The notes under the pieces are model-generated. The model was not told the origin of the DNA, made no database searches, and worked only from the letters and a program-made list of their open reading frames with translations. The position numbers were made by a program, and so were the translations under genes. A stretch of DNA of 64,000 nucleotides from Janthinobacterium lividum PAMC 25724 (GTDB lineage Bacteria > Pseudomonadota > Gammaproteobacteria > Burkholderiales > Burkholderiaceae_D), in assembly GCA_000242815.2 (NCBI GenBank), contig AHHB01000036.1:309479-373478 (forward strand), given 5' to 3'. This document shows positions 8,911-16,317 of this stretch, piece by piece. Every line of letters starts with the position of its first letter. The first letter of the stretch is position 1.

Positions 8911-9119
8911 TGCGCCACCACCGGCTGCAACGCAACAACGGGTACGCTGTCGTTCAGGCACAACAGGGCGATGCCGCCCACCTCATGGGTCAGGGCGCTG
9001 TAGGCATTAGCTTCGCTTTGCGCTGCCTGCGAGTAGGCATCCGTCGATACCATCGCGGCCAGAGCGAGCGCAACCGCCACCAAGGCCGGTACTGCAAAGT
9101 TTCTATTCCGATGACCCAT
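8907..9119 (-). CDS. Small secreted protein, 70 aa, coupled to the llpE-like gene
   Basis: A 70-residue ORF starting at the ATG at 9119, chosen because AGGAGAAAAATC precedes it directly. It has a signal peptide (basic MGHRNRN, a hydrophobic core rich in Ala, Val and Leu, cleavage near DAYSQ) and a mature part of about 40 residues with one Cys. Its TGA overlaps the ATG of the llpE-like gene, which argues that it is really translated. I recognise no family. It is the first gene of the probable llpE transcript, facing the LysR regulator across the shared control region. Confidence 0.65.
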   Translation of the reverse strand: MGHRNRNFAVPALVAVALALAAMVSTDAYSQAAQSEANAYSALTHEVGGIALLCLNDSVPVVALQPVVAQ

Positions 9120-9218
9120 GATTTTTCTCCTGTGAACTTCTTGCTGCATCACGTTTATGCTGCAGTACAGCAACTATAGACTTGATCTACAATCTAATAA
9201 ATAGCGCAATGACGAATT

Positions 9219-9242
9219 GATTGTTCAGGATTACGAACAATC
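9219..9242. promoter_or_regulatory. Probable LysR-type operator between the regulator and the llpE-like unit
   Basis: GATTGTTC and GAACAATC form a perfect 8-bp inverted repeat with an 8-base spacer. It lies in the divergent region just upstream of the LysR gene and contains the T-N11-A core expected for this family. A second imperfect dyad (TAGA..TTG..CAA..TCTA) lies at about 9176-9197. Confidence 0.65.
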
Positions 9243-9266
9243 AAGCATAAAGTGATAAGGAATCAA

Positions 9267-10229
9267 GTGAACAAGCTGCAAGCCATGGAAGTTTTCATCC
9301 AAGTCGTCGATGCGGGCGGCTTTACGCGCGCGGCGGAAAACATGCAACTACCAAAAGCGACCGTGTCGACCCTGATCCAGTCGCTCGAAGCGAGCCTGTC
9401 GGTGAAGTTACTCAACCGCACCACGCGCCACGTCAGCATCACCTCCGACGGCGCCGCGTATTACGAGCGCTGCGTGCGCATCCTGTCGGACGTGCGCGAA
9501 GCCGAGGAATCGCTGTCGCGCACGCGCTTGAGTCCCAGCGGACGGTTGCGCGTGGATGCACCCACGGCCCTGGCCAGCGAACTGATCATCCCAGCCCTGC
9601 CCGACTTTTTTGCCCGCTACCCCGACATCTCGCTGGAGCTCGGTTGCAGCGACCGCCCCGTCGATCTGATCGAGGAAGGCGTCGACTGCGCCGTGCGCGG
9701 CGGTGAACTGGGCGACCTGAACCTGATCGCGCGCCGGGTCGGCGTGCTGCATTTCATCACCTGCGCCGCACCCAGCTACCTGGCGCGCTATGGCACGCCG
9801 TTGCATCCGAAGGACCTGGCGCAGCACCGGGGCGTCAATTTCTTCTCCGCCAAGACAGGTAAGATGTTCGATTGGGATTTTACGCGCGCAGGCGAACGCA
9901 TACAGATGTCTATCCCCAGCCATATCGCCGTGAACGACTCGAATGCCTATGCGGCCGCCGGCCTGGCGGGCTTGGGCATCGTACAAATGACGCATTTCAT
10001 CCTTGCGCCGCTGATGGAACAAGGCAAAATGGTGGAATTGCTCAATGAATGGGAATCCGACCCGCTGCCCGTCCACGTGATCTATCCGCCCAACCGCCAT
10101 CTGTCGGCCAAGGTGCGCGTATTTGTCGAATGGGTCGCCGACATGTTTAGCAACCACCCGGCCACGCAACTGAAGGGCAAGAGCAACCTTCCCAGCGCGC
10201 GCGCCACCCAGACCGAGGCCCAGCCATGA
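9267..10229 (+). CDS. LysR-family transcriptional regulator of the efflux locus
   Basis: A 320-residue LysR regulator: winged HTH in residues 1-65 (AMEVFIQVVDAGGFTRAAE..), then the two-lobed effector domain. The GTG at 9267 is chosen because AAGGA lies 5 bases upstream; an earlier GTG at 9252 lacks a good site. It is divergent from the small ORF/llpE-like/RND genes, as CeoR and BpeT are in Burkholderia, so control of the pump is the natural expectation. Salicylate or antibiotic-like aromatics are effectors of those relatives; this is inference here. Its last codons overlap the next gene as ATGA. Confidence 0.93.
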   Translation: MNKLQAMEVFIQVVDAGGFTRAAENMQLPKATVSTLIQSLEASLSVKLLNRTTRHVSITSDGAAYYERCVRILSDVREAEESLSRTRLSPSGRLRVDAPTALASELIIPALPDFFARYPDISLELGCSDRPVDLIEEGVDCAVRGGELGDLNLIARRVGVLHFITCAAPSYLARYGTPLHPKDLAQHRGVNFFSAKTGKMFDWDFTRAGERIQMSIPSHIAVNDSNAYAAAGLAGLGIVQMTHFILAPLMEQGKMVELLNEWESDPLPVHVIYPPNRHLSAKVRVFVEWVADMFSNHPATQLKGKSNLPSARATQTEAQP

Positions 10230-11206
10230 CCGCAACAAACACATCGTCACACCACATCGTCTTCCTCGACCGCGACAGCCTGATCGCCAACGTGCGCCCG
10301 CCCGCCTTCGCGCACAGCTGGAAAGAGTATGCGCACACCAGGGGCGGCGAGCAGACCGTTTCCCGACTCCAAGGCGCAACGATCGCCATCACGAACAAGG
10401 TGCCGCTGCGCGCGGCCGAGCTGGCGCAATTACCGGACTTGAAGATGATCGCCGTGGCCGCCACCGGCACCGACATCCTTGACCTGGCCGCCTGTCGCGA
10501 ACGCGGCATCGTGGTGGCGAACATCCGCGACTATGCGCGCGCCAGCGTGCCCGAGCATACCTTGGCACTGATGCTGGCCCTGCGCCGCCAACTGGTCGCC
10601 TACCGCGCGGACGTGGAAGCGGGCCTGTGGCAGGCGTCAGAACGCTTCTGCCTGTTCGGCCATCCGATCCGCGACCTGGCCGGCAGCCGCCTGGGTTTGC
10701 TCGGTTACGGCGCGCTGGGCAAGGCCGTCGCCCAACTGGGGCGCGCCTTCGGCATGCACGTCATCGTCCACAATCGCTCGCCCATCGAAGACGACAGCGT
10801 GACGCAAGTGACGTTCGACGCGCTGCTGGCCACGTCCGACGTGTTGAGCCTGCACCTGCCGCTGACGGACAAGACGCGCAACATCATCGGTGCGCCAGAA
10901 TTGGCGCGCATGCAGCCGACAGCCCTCTTGATCAACACGGCGCGCGGCGGCCTGGTCGACGAAGCGGCGCTGGCCCAGGCATTGAAAAATGGCGTGATCG
11001 CCGGCGCCGGCTTCGACGTGCTATCGAAGGAGCCGCCGCTGCCCGACAACCCGCTGTTGACCTTGCGCCTGCCCAACTTCATCCTCACGCCCCACACGGC
11101 CTGGGCCAGCGAAGCGGCCATGCAAAAACTGGCCGATATCTTGATCGGCAACGTGGAAGCGTTCGCGCGGGGTACGCCCACGCACGTGGTGGCATCAGCG
11201 GCTTGA
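10226..11206 (+). CDS. D-2-hydroxyacid dehydrogenase (glycerate / hydroxypyruvate reductase-like)
   Basis: A 326-residue NAD(P)-dependent D-isomer 2-hydroxyacid dehydrogenase. The Rossmann motif is at GLLGYGALGKAVAQ (near residue 160). The catalytic Arg lies in INTARGGLVDE, and a Glu/His pair lies in the C-terminal part (SKEPP and LTPHTAWAS). The family reduces glyoxylate, hydroxypyruvate or 2-ketogluconate; the substrate cannot be chosen from sequence alone. The gene overlaps the LysR gene by four bases, so the two are co-transcribed and probably translationally coupled. That is unusual for a pump regulator. Confidence 0.9.
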   Translation: MTATNTSSHHIVFLDRDSLIANVRPPAFAHSWKEYAHTRGGEQTVSRLQGATIAITNKVPLRAAELAQLPDLKMIAVAATGTDILDLAACRERGIVVANIRDYARASVPEHTLALMLALRRQLVAYRADVEAGLWQASERFCLFGHPIRDLAGSRLGLLGYGALGKAVAQLGRAFGMHVIVHNRSPIEDDSVTQVTFDALLATSDVLSLHLPLTDKTRNIIGAPELARMQPTALLINTARGGLVDEAALAQALKNGVIAGAGFDVLSKEPPLPDNPLLTLRLPNFILTPHTAWASEAAMQKLADILIGNVEAFARGTPTHVVASAA

Positions 11207-11242
11207 AGCAAATCGACGCGCTGCTGGCCTGAAGGCCGTGAC

Positions 11243-11806
11243 TCAAGGGGGCGAGCTACGGCGCGCCTGCCACTCGCGGCGCAGCAAGCCGTACAAGGCC
11301 GAATCGCTGACCTGGCCAGCCACGATCCAGCGTTCAGGCAGAAAACCTTCCTTGTTGAAACCCTGGCGCTCGAGGGCGCTGGCCGAAGCGGCGTTGAGCG
11401 GGTCGATATCGGCTTCCAGGCGGTTCAGGTCGCGCTCGAGAAACGCGAATGCGATCAGCGCGGACAAGGCTTCGTGCATATAGCCGCGCCCCCAGTACGG
11501 ACGGCCCAGCGCGTAGCCGATCTCGGCGCGGCGGTTCTGGCGGTGCTCGGAAAACAGGCTGCAACTGCCCAGGTATTCGCCCGTCGCCTTGAGCTCGACG
11601 GCGAAGCGGAAAAATTCCTCTTTCCCAAATGCGGCGCTATCTTCGGCAATCTGGCGCGCGGCGCGGCTGGCGTCGGTCCATGGCGGTTCGCTGAAATAGC
11701 GCATCACCTCAGGGTCGGCATGCATGGCGAACAGGGCCGCCTCGTCGGAGAGCTGCGGCTTGCGCAGGATCAAGCGTTCAGTGCTGATGCTCTTTCTATA
11801 AGTCAT
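11243..11806 (-). CDS. GNAT N-acetyltransferase, RimJ/RimL type
   Basis: A 187-residue acetyl-CoA-dependent acetyltransferase. The N-terminus (STERLILRKPQLSDEAALF) and the acetyl-CoA loop motif (ALGRPYWGRGYMHEALSALI) are typical of the RimJ/RimL branch, which acetylates protein N-termini or small amines. NAASASALERQGFNKEG near the C-terminus is the usual last motif of the fold. It is convergent with the hydroxyacid dehydrogenase gene and stands alone. The substrate is unknown. Confidence 0.9.
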   Translation of the reverse strand: MTYRKSISTERLILRKPQLSDEAALFAMHADPEVMRYFSEPPWTDASRAARQIAEDSAAFGKEEFFRFAVELKATGEYLGSCSLFSEHRQNRRAEIGYALGRPYWGRGYMHEALSALIAFAFLERDLNRLEADIDPLNAASASALERQGFNKEGFLPERWIVAGQVSDSALYGLLRREWQARRSSPP

Positions 11807-11842
11807 GACACTCCAGTCTGAAGGCGAACAGTCGCATGCTGA

Positions 11843-11995
11843 TTACTCCATGCAACCATAAATAAATGGCAACTCTTCGACCCAGGCAAAGACGGCGCGT
11901 CTACCCTGCCCTATGTCGCCGGCGGACGTGTCTGCATCAGCGACGCAGACGCCATCGAGCGCCTTCACGCCACGCCAGGCACAGAAAGGGCTTGA
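11843..11995 (+). pseudogene. Possible gene remnant without a start codon
   Basis: A short open frame, stop-bounded upstream and ended by a TGA, encodes about 50 residues that look protein-like (KWQLFDPGKDGASTLPYVAGG, then VCISDADAIERLHATP). No ATG or GTG with a ribosome site begins it. I read it as the tail of a deleted gene, but it could be chance. I recognise no family. Confidence 0.3.
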
Positions 11996-12013
11996 TAGCG
12001 TGCGGATTTCCCC

Positions 12014-13159
12014 TTAAAACGTGCCAGGCAGCAGGATTTTTTTATCCACCTGCTGCAGGTCGCGCAAGCCGCAAAAGGCCATCGTCAAGTCGAGTTCATT
12101 GCGGATGATATCCAGGCAGCGCGTCACGCCCGGCCCACCCATGGCGCCCAGGCCGTACAGGAAAGGACGGCCGATGTACACGCCCTTGGCGCCCAGCGCC
12201 ACGGCCTTGAGCACGTCCTGGCCCGAGCGGATGCCGCCATCCATATGCACTTCGATCTGGCTGCCGACGGCGTCGACGATGGCGGGCAAGGCTTCGATCG
12301 ACGATTGCGCGCCATCGAGCTGGCGCCCGCCGTGGTTCGAGACGATCAGCGCGTCGGCACCGCTTTCCACGGCCAGGCGCGCATCCTCAGGGTCCATGAT
12401 GCCCTTGATGATCAATTTCCCACCCCAGCGCTGCTTGATCCATTCCACGTCCGCCCATGACAGGCTGAGGTCAAACTGCTGCTGCGTCCAGGCCGACAGC
12501 GACGACATGTCGGAGACGGACGTGGCATGGCCGACGATGTTGCCGAAGCCGCGCCGTTTCGTGCCCAACATGCCCGCCACCCAGCGCGGCTTGGTGGCCA
12601 TGTTGATGATGTTCGGGATGGTCAGCCGGGGCGGCGCCGACAGGCCATTGCGCAAGTCCTTGTGGCGCTGGCCCAGCACTTGCAAATCCAGGGTCAGCAC
12701 CAGCGCGCCACACTTGGCCTCCTTGGCGCGGTCGATCAGGCGGTTGATGAATTCGCGGTCCTTCATCACGTACAGCTGGAACCAGAACGGTTTCGTGGTG
12801 TGCGCCGCCACGTCCTCGATCGAGCAAATGCTCATGGTCGAGAGGGTAAACGGCACGCCGAATTTTTCAGCCGCCTGGGCGGCGAGGATTTCGCCATCCG
12901 CATGCTGCATGCCCGTCAAGCCCGTGGGCGACAGGGCCACCGGCATCGACACGTGCTGGCCCACCATGGTCGAGGCCAGGCTGCGGTTTTCCAGGTTGAC
13001 GGCCACGCGCTGGCGGAACTTGATCTTGGCGAAATCGCTGTTGTTGGCACGGTACGTCGATTCCGTCCAGGAACCGGAATCGGCGTAGTCGTAAAACATG
13101 CGCGGCACGCGTTTCTGGGCCAGCACGCGCAAGTCGTCGATACAGGTGATGATACTCAT
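12014..13159 (-). CDS. FMN-dependent alpha-hydroxy-acid dehydrogenase (LldD-like)
   Basis: A 381-residue flavoprotein of the L-lactate dehydrogenase / glycolate oxidase family. The FMN-binding TIM-barrel motifs are visible: SMPVALSPTGLTGM near residue 80, WFQLYVMKDRE near 130, and the active-site His/Arg in IVSNHGGRQLDGAQSS near 275. DGGIRSGQDVLKAVALGA follows as expected. It oxidises an L-2-hydroxyacid to the 2-oxoacid. I start at 13159 because GAGGAA lies upstream. It follows the PhyH-type dioxygenase gene on the same strand by 92 bases, which suggests a shared pathway. L-lactate is the default substrate, but the context leaves others open. Confidence 0.9.
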   Translation of the reverse strand: MSIITCIDDLRVLAQKRVPRMFYDYADSGSWTESTYRANNSDFAKIKFRQRVAVNLENRSLASTMVGQHVSMPVALSPTGLTGMQHADGEILAAQAAEKFGVPFTLSTMSICSIEDVAAHTTKPFWFQLYVMKDREFINRLIDRAKEAKCGALVLTLDLQVLGQRHKDLRNGLSAPPRLTIPNIINMATKPRWVAGMLGTKRRGFGNIVGHATSVSDMSSLSAWTQQQFDLSLSWADVEWIKQRWGGKLIIKGIMDPEDARLAVESGADALIVSNHGGRQLDGAQSSIEALPAIVDAVGSQIEVHMDGGIRSGQDVLKAVALGAKGVYIGRPFLYGLGAMGGPGVTRCLDIIRNELDLTMAFCGLRDLQQVDKKILLPGTF

Positions 13160-13251
13160 GCGTTTCCTCGGTCGATGGCAGGTCGGACCATGATCGTGCA
13201 TTTACCCGCAATTGTCTATGCGGCAGGCAAGCGTGGCGGACAGAACGTGGC

Positions 13252-14208
13252 TTACCAGTCGCGCGCACCGAGGATCTTCTCACCCAGTTCGCTCAACTGC
13301 GCTTGCGGGTAGCGCAGCTTTTCCTTTTCCTCCGGGTCGCCGGGAAACGCGTAGCCTTGCGGCGCGCTGCGCTCGCGCCAGCTTTGCACGCGCCAGTCGC
13401 GCAAGACTTGATTGTCTTGCTGGGCTGGCGCAAAGGAAATGTATTGCGCCAGGCGCACCTGGTGCGTGGATGTATTCGGGCGGATGCCGTGCGCCAGCAG
13501 GCTATTAAAGATCAGCAACTCGCCTTTCTTCATGGCGATGAATTGCAAGGGGTACGGCACCGTCGCCAGGTCCGGCTGCCACGGGTTGCGGTCAAGCGGC
13601 ACGCTCTTGCGCCACGCCAGCAAGTTGTTGAACAGTTCCGGATAGCACTGGAAACCGCCGCTCTCGGGCGAGGTGTCGGACAGGGCCAGCACGCCCTGCA
13701 CGTTGACCGGCAGCGGGTCGAGCGTGGTATCGGCATCCCAGTGGATGAAGCCGCCAAACTTGCGCTTGCCCTTGTTCGGCGTGTTCAAGTTGGCGCGGTC
13801 GATGGTCACCCACAAATCCTGACGGTCCCAGATGTCGACGAAGGCGTCGTATATCCGTTGGGTCTGGCGGTTATCCCACAGGGTCTGGTTGTGATAAGCC
13901 TCGACCATGCCGGCACCGTTGAGTTCCTTCATCGCGTGCTCGCGCAGCTGATCCTGGTTCCAGGTGGCGGCATCGTGCTGGTCCAGTCCTTGAAACTCCC
14001 ACAGGAAATCGGTGGTGCGCCGAACCTGTTCCGGCGACACCGCCTCCTTGACGATGACATAACCGCAGGTTTGCCAATGCAAAAAGTCGCTGTCGGAGAG
14101 CACGCGCAGGGGCAGCTGTTTCTCTATGTCGCGCAACTGAGTTTGCTCCGTGTAGGCCACGGACGGATTGCCGGGACGGTCTGCGCCATATTGATATTTG
14201 TCTTGCAT
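13252..14208 (-). CDS. Phytanoyl-CoA dioxygenase (PhyH) family Fe(II)/2-oxoglutarate oxygenase
   Basis: A 318-residue non-heme iron oxygenase. The metal-binding facial triad can be seen: HWD in FIHWDADTTLDPLP near residue 155, and the distal His in LLAHGIRPN near 235. The 2-oxoglutarate-binding Arg follows in HQVRLAQYI. These enzymes hydroxylate an aliphatic carbon, often alpha to a carboxyl or thioester. The start at 14208 has GGAGACAGCG before it. It is followed by the flavin 2-hydroxyacid dehydrogenase and faces an AraC regulator. Hydroxylation followed by oxidation of the same carbon is a natural reading, but no substrate is known. Confidence 0.88.
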   Translation of the reverse strand: MQDKYQYGADRPGNPSVAYTEQTQLRDIEKQLPLRVLSDSDFLHWQTCGYVIVKEAVSPEQVRRTTDFLWEFQGLDQHDAATWNQDQLREHAMKELNGAGMVEAYHNQTLWDNRQTQRIYDAFVDIWDRQDLWVTIDRANLNTPNKGKRKFGGFIHWDADTTLDPLPVNVQGVLALSDTSPESGGFQCYPELFNNLLAWRKSVPLDRNPWQPDLATVPYPLQFIAMKKGELLIFNSLLAHGIRPNTSTHQVRLAQYISFAPAQQDNQVLRDWRVQSWRERSAPQGYAFPGDPEEKEKLRYPQAQLSELGEKILGARDW

Positions 14209-14323
14209 CGCTGTCTCCTGTGTTGGTGTGAGACAGATTGTGCGATGGTACGGCCAGCTCAAATGCGCGCCTAGCGGTCAATACTGATACTATCGTGACT
14301 ATTGATCCGCTCATAACGTCATC

Positions 14324-15196
14324 ATGACGCCTTTATTCGAACAAGTCACCATACCGGCGGGCCACTCCTGGGGCTTGCTGTGGCGCGAACTCGACACCAT
14401 TGCCTTCCTCTGGCATTACCATCCGCAATTCGAGCTGACCCTGACCGTCAATGCCCGGGGCCAGCGCTACATCGGCGACCACTTGGGCGATTTCGAAGCG
14501 GGCGACCTGGTGCTGCTAGGGCCGAATTTGCCACATACCTGGTCGGCCAGCGAGCGCATCGACAGCGCGCAGCCGATGCTGGCCGTCGTCGTGTGGTTTT
14601 CATTGGCATGGGTGGAGCAGCTGGTGGCCTGTTTTCCCGAATTGCAAGCCTTGCGGCAACTGGCGGCCCGCGCCGGCCCCGCGCTGCACTTTTCGCCGGC
14701 AGCGAGCGCGCGCAGCGCGGCCAAGCTGTTACAACTGCAAGCGCTGCCCGTGCCGCAGCGCCTGCCGCTGCTGCTCGACGTGCTGCTGGACCTGGCGGGA
14801 GATACGGGGGCGCGGCCGCTGGCCTCGATGGCGCAGGCGCCGCTGCCCGATGGGCAGCACAAGCGCATGAGCGACGTGTTCGCTTTCATGCATGCGCATT
14901 TCCGCCAAGACATTGCTCTCGAAACCCTGGCGCAGCGCGCTGCCCTGTCGTTGGGCGCCTTTCACCGCTGTTTCAAGCGCCACGCGCATTGCACGCCGGG
15001 CCAGTACCTGGCGCAGCTACGCATCGGCCGCGCTTGCCAACAGTTGATCGAGAGTAATCTGGCCATCGCCGTCATCGCGCAAGAGGCGGGCTACCGCAAC
15101 CTGGCGCATTTCAATCGCCAGTTCCGCGCCGCAAAACAAGTAACGCCGCGCGCGTTTCGCCGGCAATACCGGCGCGGCGCCACAGGCGCAGCGTAA
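14324..15196 (+). CDS. AraC-family transcriptional regulator
   Basis: A 290-residue regulator with an N-terminal cupin-like sensing domain (LWHYHPQFELTLTVNARGQRY, LLGPNLPHTW) and a C-terminal double HTH of the AraC type (IALETLAQRAALSLGAFHRCFKRH, then VIAQEAGYRNLAHFNRQFRA). It lies divergent to the PhyH gene with about 115 bases between them, so it probably controls the PhyH / hydroxyacid dehydrogenase pair. The cupin His residues point to a small organic ligand, such as a sugar or acid. The gene ends against the tRNA-Arg cluster terminator. Confidence 0.9.
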   Translation: MTPLFEQVTIPAGHSWGLLWRELDTIAFLWHYHPQFELTLTVNARGQRYIGDHLGDFEAGDLVLLGPNLPHTWSASERIDSAQPMLAVVVWFSLAWVEQLVACFPELQALRQLAARAGPALHFSPAASARSAAKLLQLQALPVPQRLPLLLDVLLDLAGDTGARPLASMAQAPLPDGQHKRMSDVFAFMHAHFRQDIALETLAQRAALSLGAFHRCFKRHAHCTPGQYLAQLRIGRACQQLIESNLAIAVIAQEAGYRNLAHFNRQFRAAKQVTPRAFRRQYRRGATGAA

Positions 15197-15211
15197 AACC
15201 ATTTGGTAACG

Positions 15212-15244
15212 AAAAAGGGGATCAGATTTTACAATCTGACCCCC
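15212..15244 (-). terminator. Terminator downstream of the last tRNA-Arg gene
   Basis: On the minus strand a stem of GGGGTCAGATT with AATCTGATCCCC, one base bulged, is followed by five T. It lies immediately after the CCA end of the tRNA copy at 15252. Its core resembles the GGGGTC-type palindrome inside the mobile-like element at 54823-54849. Confidence 0.85.
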
Positions 15245-15251
15245 CATATTC

Positions 15252-15328
15252 TGGTGCGGCTGGCAGGAATTGAACCCACGACCCCTTGGTTCGTAGCCAA
15301 GTACTCTATCCAGCTGAGCTACAGCCGC
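15252..15328 (-). tRNA. tRNA-Arg(ACG), copy 1
   Basis: 77 bases including an encoded 3' CCA. The acceptor GCGGCTG pairs with CAGCCGC, the anticodon stem is TTGG/CCAA around CTACGAA giving anticodon ACG, and the T loop reads TTCAATT. It has its own promoter 10 bases upstream and a terminator directly after it. Confidence 0.97.
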
Positions 15329-15338
15329 CTAAGACAAG

Positions 15339-15366
15339 ATTATAGCAGGGCTTTGCAGAATGGCAA
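15339..15366 (-). promoter_or_regulatory. Promoter of tRNA-Arg copy 1
   Basis: TTGCCA (15366-15361) and a consensus TATAAT (15344-15339) are separated by 16 bases on the minus strand. The start would fall 3-5 bases before the tRNA 5' end. Confidence 0.8.
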
Positions 15367-15437
15367 AGGGCGCCGTGCGGATATTTCACAATTGCCCAGG
15401 CCGCCAACATGGCCGCTGCCCGCCCGCTGCCATGACG

Positions 15438-15473
15438 AAAAAAAACCCGGAAAGTGAACTTTCCGGGTTTTTT
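15438..15473. terminator. Bidirectional terminator between tRNA-Arg copies 2 and 1
   Basis: AACCCGGAAAGT and ACTTTCCGGGTT form a perfect 12-bp stem with a two-base loop, flanked by A and T runs on both sides. It should end the transcript of copies 4, 3 and 2 before copy 1. Confidence 0.92.
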
Positions 15474-15488
15474 CTTTACTGCTGATAC

Positions 15489-15565
15489 TGGTGCGGCTGG
15501 CAGGAATTGAACCCACGACCCCTTGGTTCGTAGCCAAGTACTCTATCCAGCTGAGCTACAGCCGC
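15489..15565 (-). tRNA. tRNA-Arg(ACG), copy 2
   Basis: The 77-base sequence is identical to copy 1, including the encoded CCA. No promoter-like -10 box is seen just upstream, so it is probably transcribed from copy 4 through copy 3. Confidence 0.97.
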
Positions 15566-15655
15566 AAACTTTGACACGCTACGCCTTACTGCACGAAGCT
15601 TGAAACTCTGATCAAAACGAAGCGAACTCCGCTCTGGCAATCATACTGATAAAAC

Positions 15656-15732
15656 TGGTGCGGCTGGCAGGAATTGAACCCACGACCCCTTGGTTCGTAG
15701 CCAAGTACTCTATCCAGCTGAGCTACAGCCGC
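15656..15732 (-). tRNA. tRNA-Arg(ACG), copy 3
   Basis: Identical 77-base sequence with encoded CCA. It lies 90 bases upstream of copy 2 and 82 bases downstream of copy 4. The spacers are unrelated to each other. Confidence 0.97.
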
Positions 15733-15814
15733 AAAACCTCTACAACGTCTCCGTTACCACATGGAGCTAACAACTTTTACAACGAAACCAGACAAAGTCT
15801 GACTTTCAGTATTC

Positions 15815-15891
15815 TGGTGCGGCTGGCAGGAATTGAACCCACGACCCCTTGGTTCGTAGCCAAGTACTCTATCCAGCTGAGCTACAGCCGC
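15815..15891 (-). tRNA. tRNA-Arg(ACG), copy 4
   Basis: Identical 77-base sequence with encoded CCA. It is the first gene of the three-tRNA transcript, with a TATAAT box 10 bases before its 5' end. Confidence 0.97.
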
Positions 15892-15901
15892 GCAGGCAAA
15901 C

Positions 15902-15930
15902 ATTATAGCGTATTCATTTCGCTTTGAAAA
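15902..15930 (-). promoter_or_regulatory. Promoter of the tRNA-Arg copy 4-3-2 transcript
   Basis: TTTTCA (15930-15925) and TATAAT (15907-15902) have a 17-base spacer on the minus strand. The distance to the tRNA is the same as at copy 1. Confidence 0.75.
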
Positions 15931-16317
15931 GTTCGATTTTTCAATCGCTTAGCTGATTTTGCGCAATACCGCCCCGCACCATCAGCCATCTTTTCACTGC
16001 AGAAAAGCCTACGCCTTTCATCGATGGACACAGCTGCTTTCACAGTCGCTTCCAGCGCATCGAGAAGTTGCTGTCTCGAAAGAAGCGGGATTATAGGGAC
16101 TGCCTTCCCGTCTGTCCAGTGCTATCTGCAGGCAGCACGCAAGCGTGCGGTGGCGGCGCGCCGCTTGCGACTACAATACTGGCCAGACAGGGGCGCTTGT
16201 GCCACCTCTCATGCATGACAGCGGGCACTTCCATCATGACCCTTTTAACTGAGCTTGGCGATGGCAGCACGGCGCAGCGACAGCCAGCGCTGCAGACACA
16301 CCGTTGCAGGATTACCG
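15931..16317. other. Intergenic region upstream of the tRNA cluster and sensor kinase
   Basis: No protein gene is convincing here. It holds a second strong minus-strand promoter (16090-16118) and, toward the kinase, a GC-rich stretch with a weak TACAAT near 16172. The piece between the two minus-strand promoters, about 190 bases, could be transcribed as a tRNA leader or small RNA. Confidence 0.5.
16090..16118 (-). promoter_or_regulatory. Second, near-consensus minus-strand promoter toward the tRNA cluster
   Basis: TGGACA (16118-16113) and TATAAT (16095-16090) have exactly 17 bases between them. It would start about 190 bases before tRNA copy 4 with no minus-strand ORF between. Confidence 0.7.

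Noticed and set aside
15252..15891. Regularly spaced identical repeats suggesting a CRISPR-like array
   Set aside because: Each 77-base unit is a complete tRNA-Arg gene with CCA; spacing is uneven (160, 90, 82).
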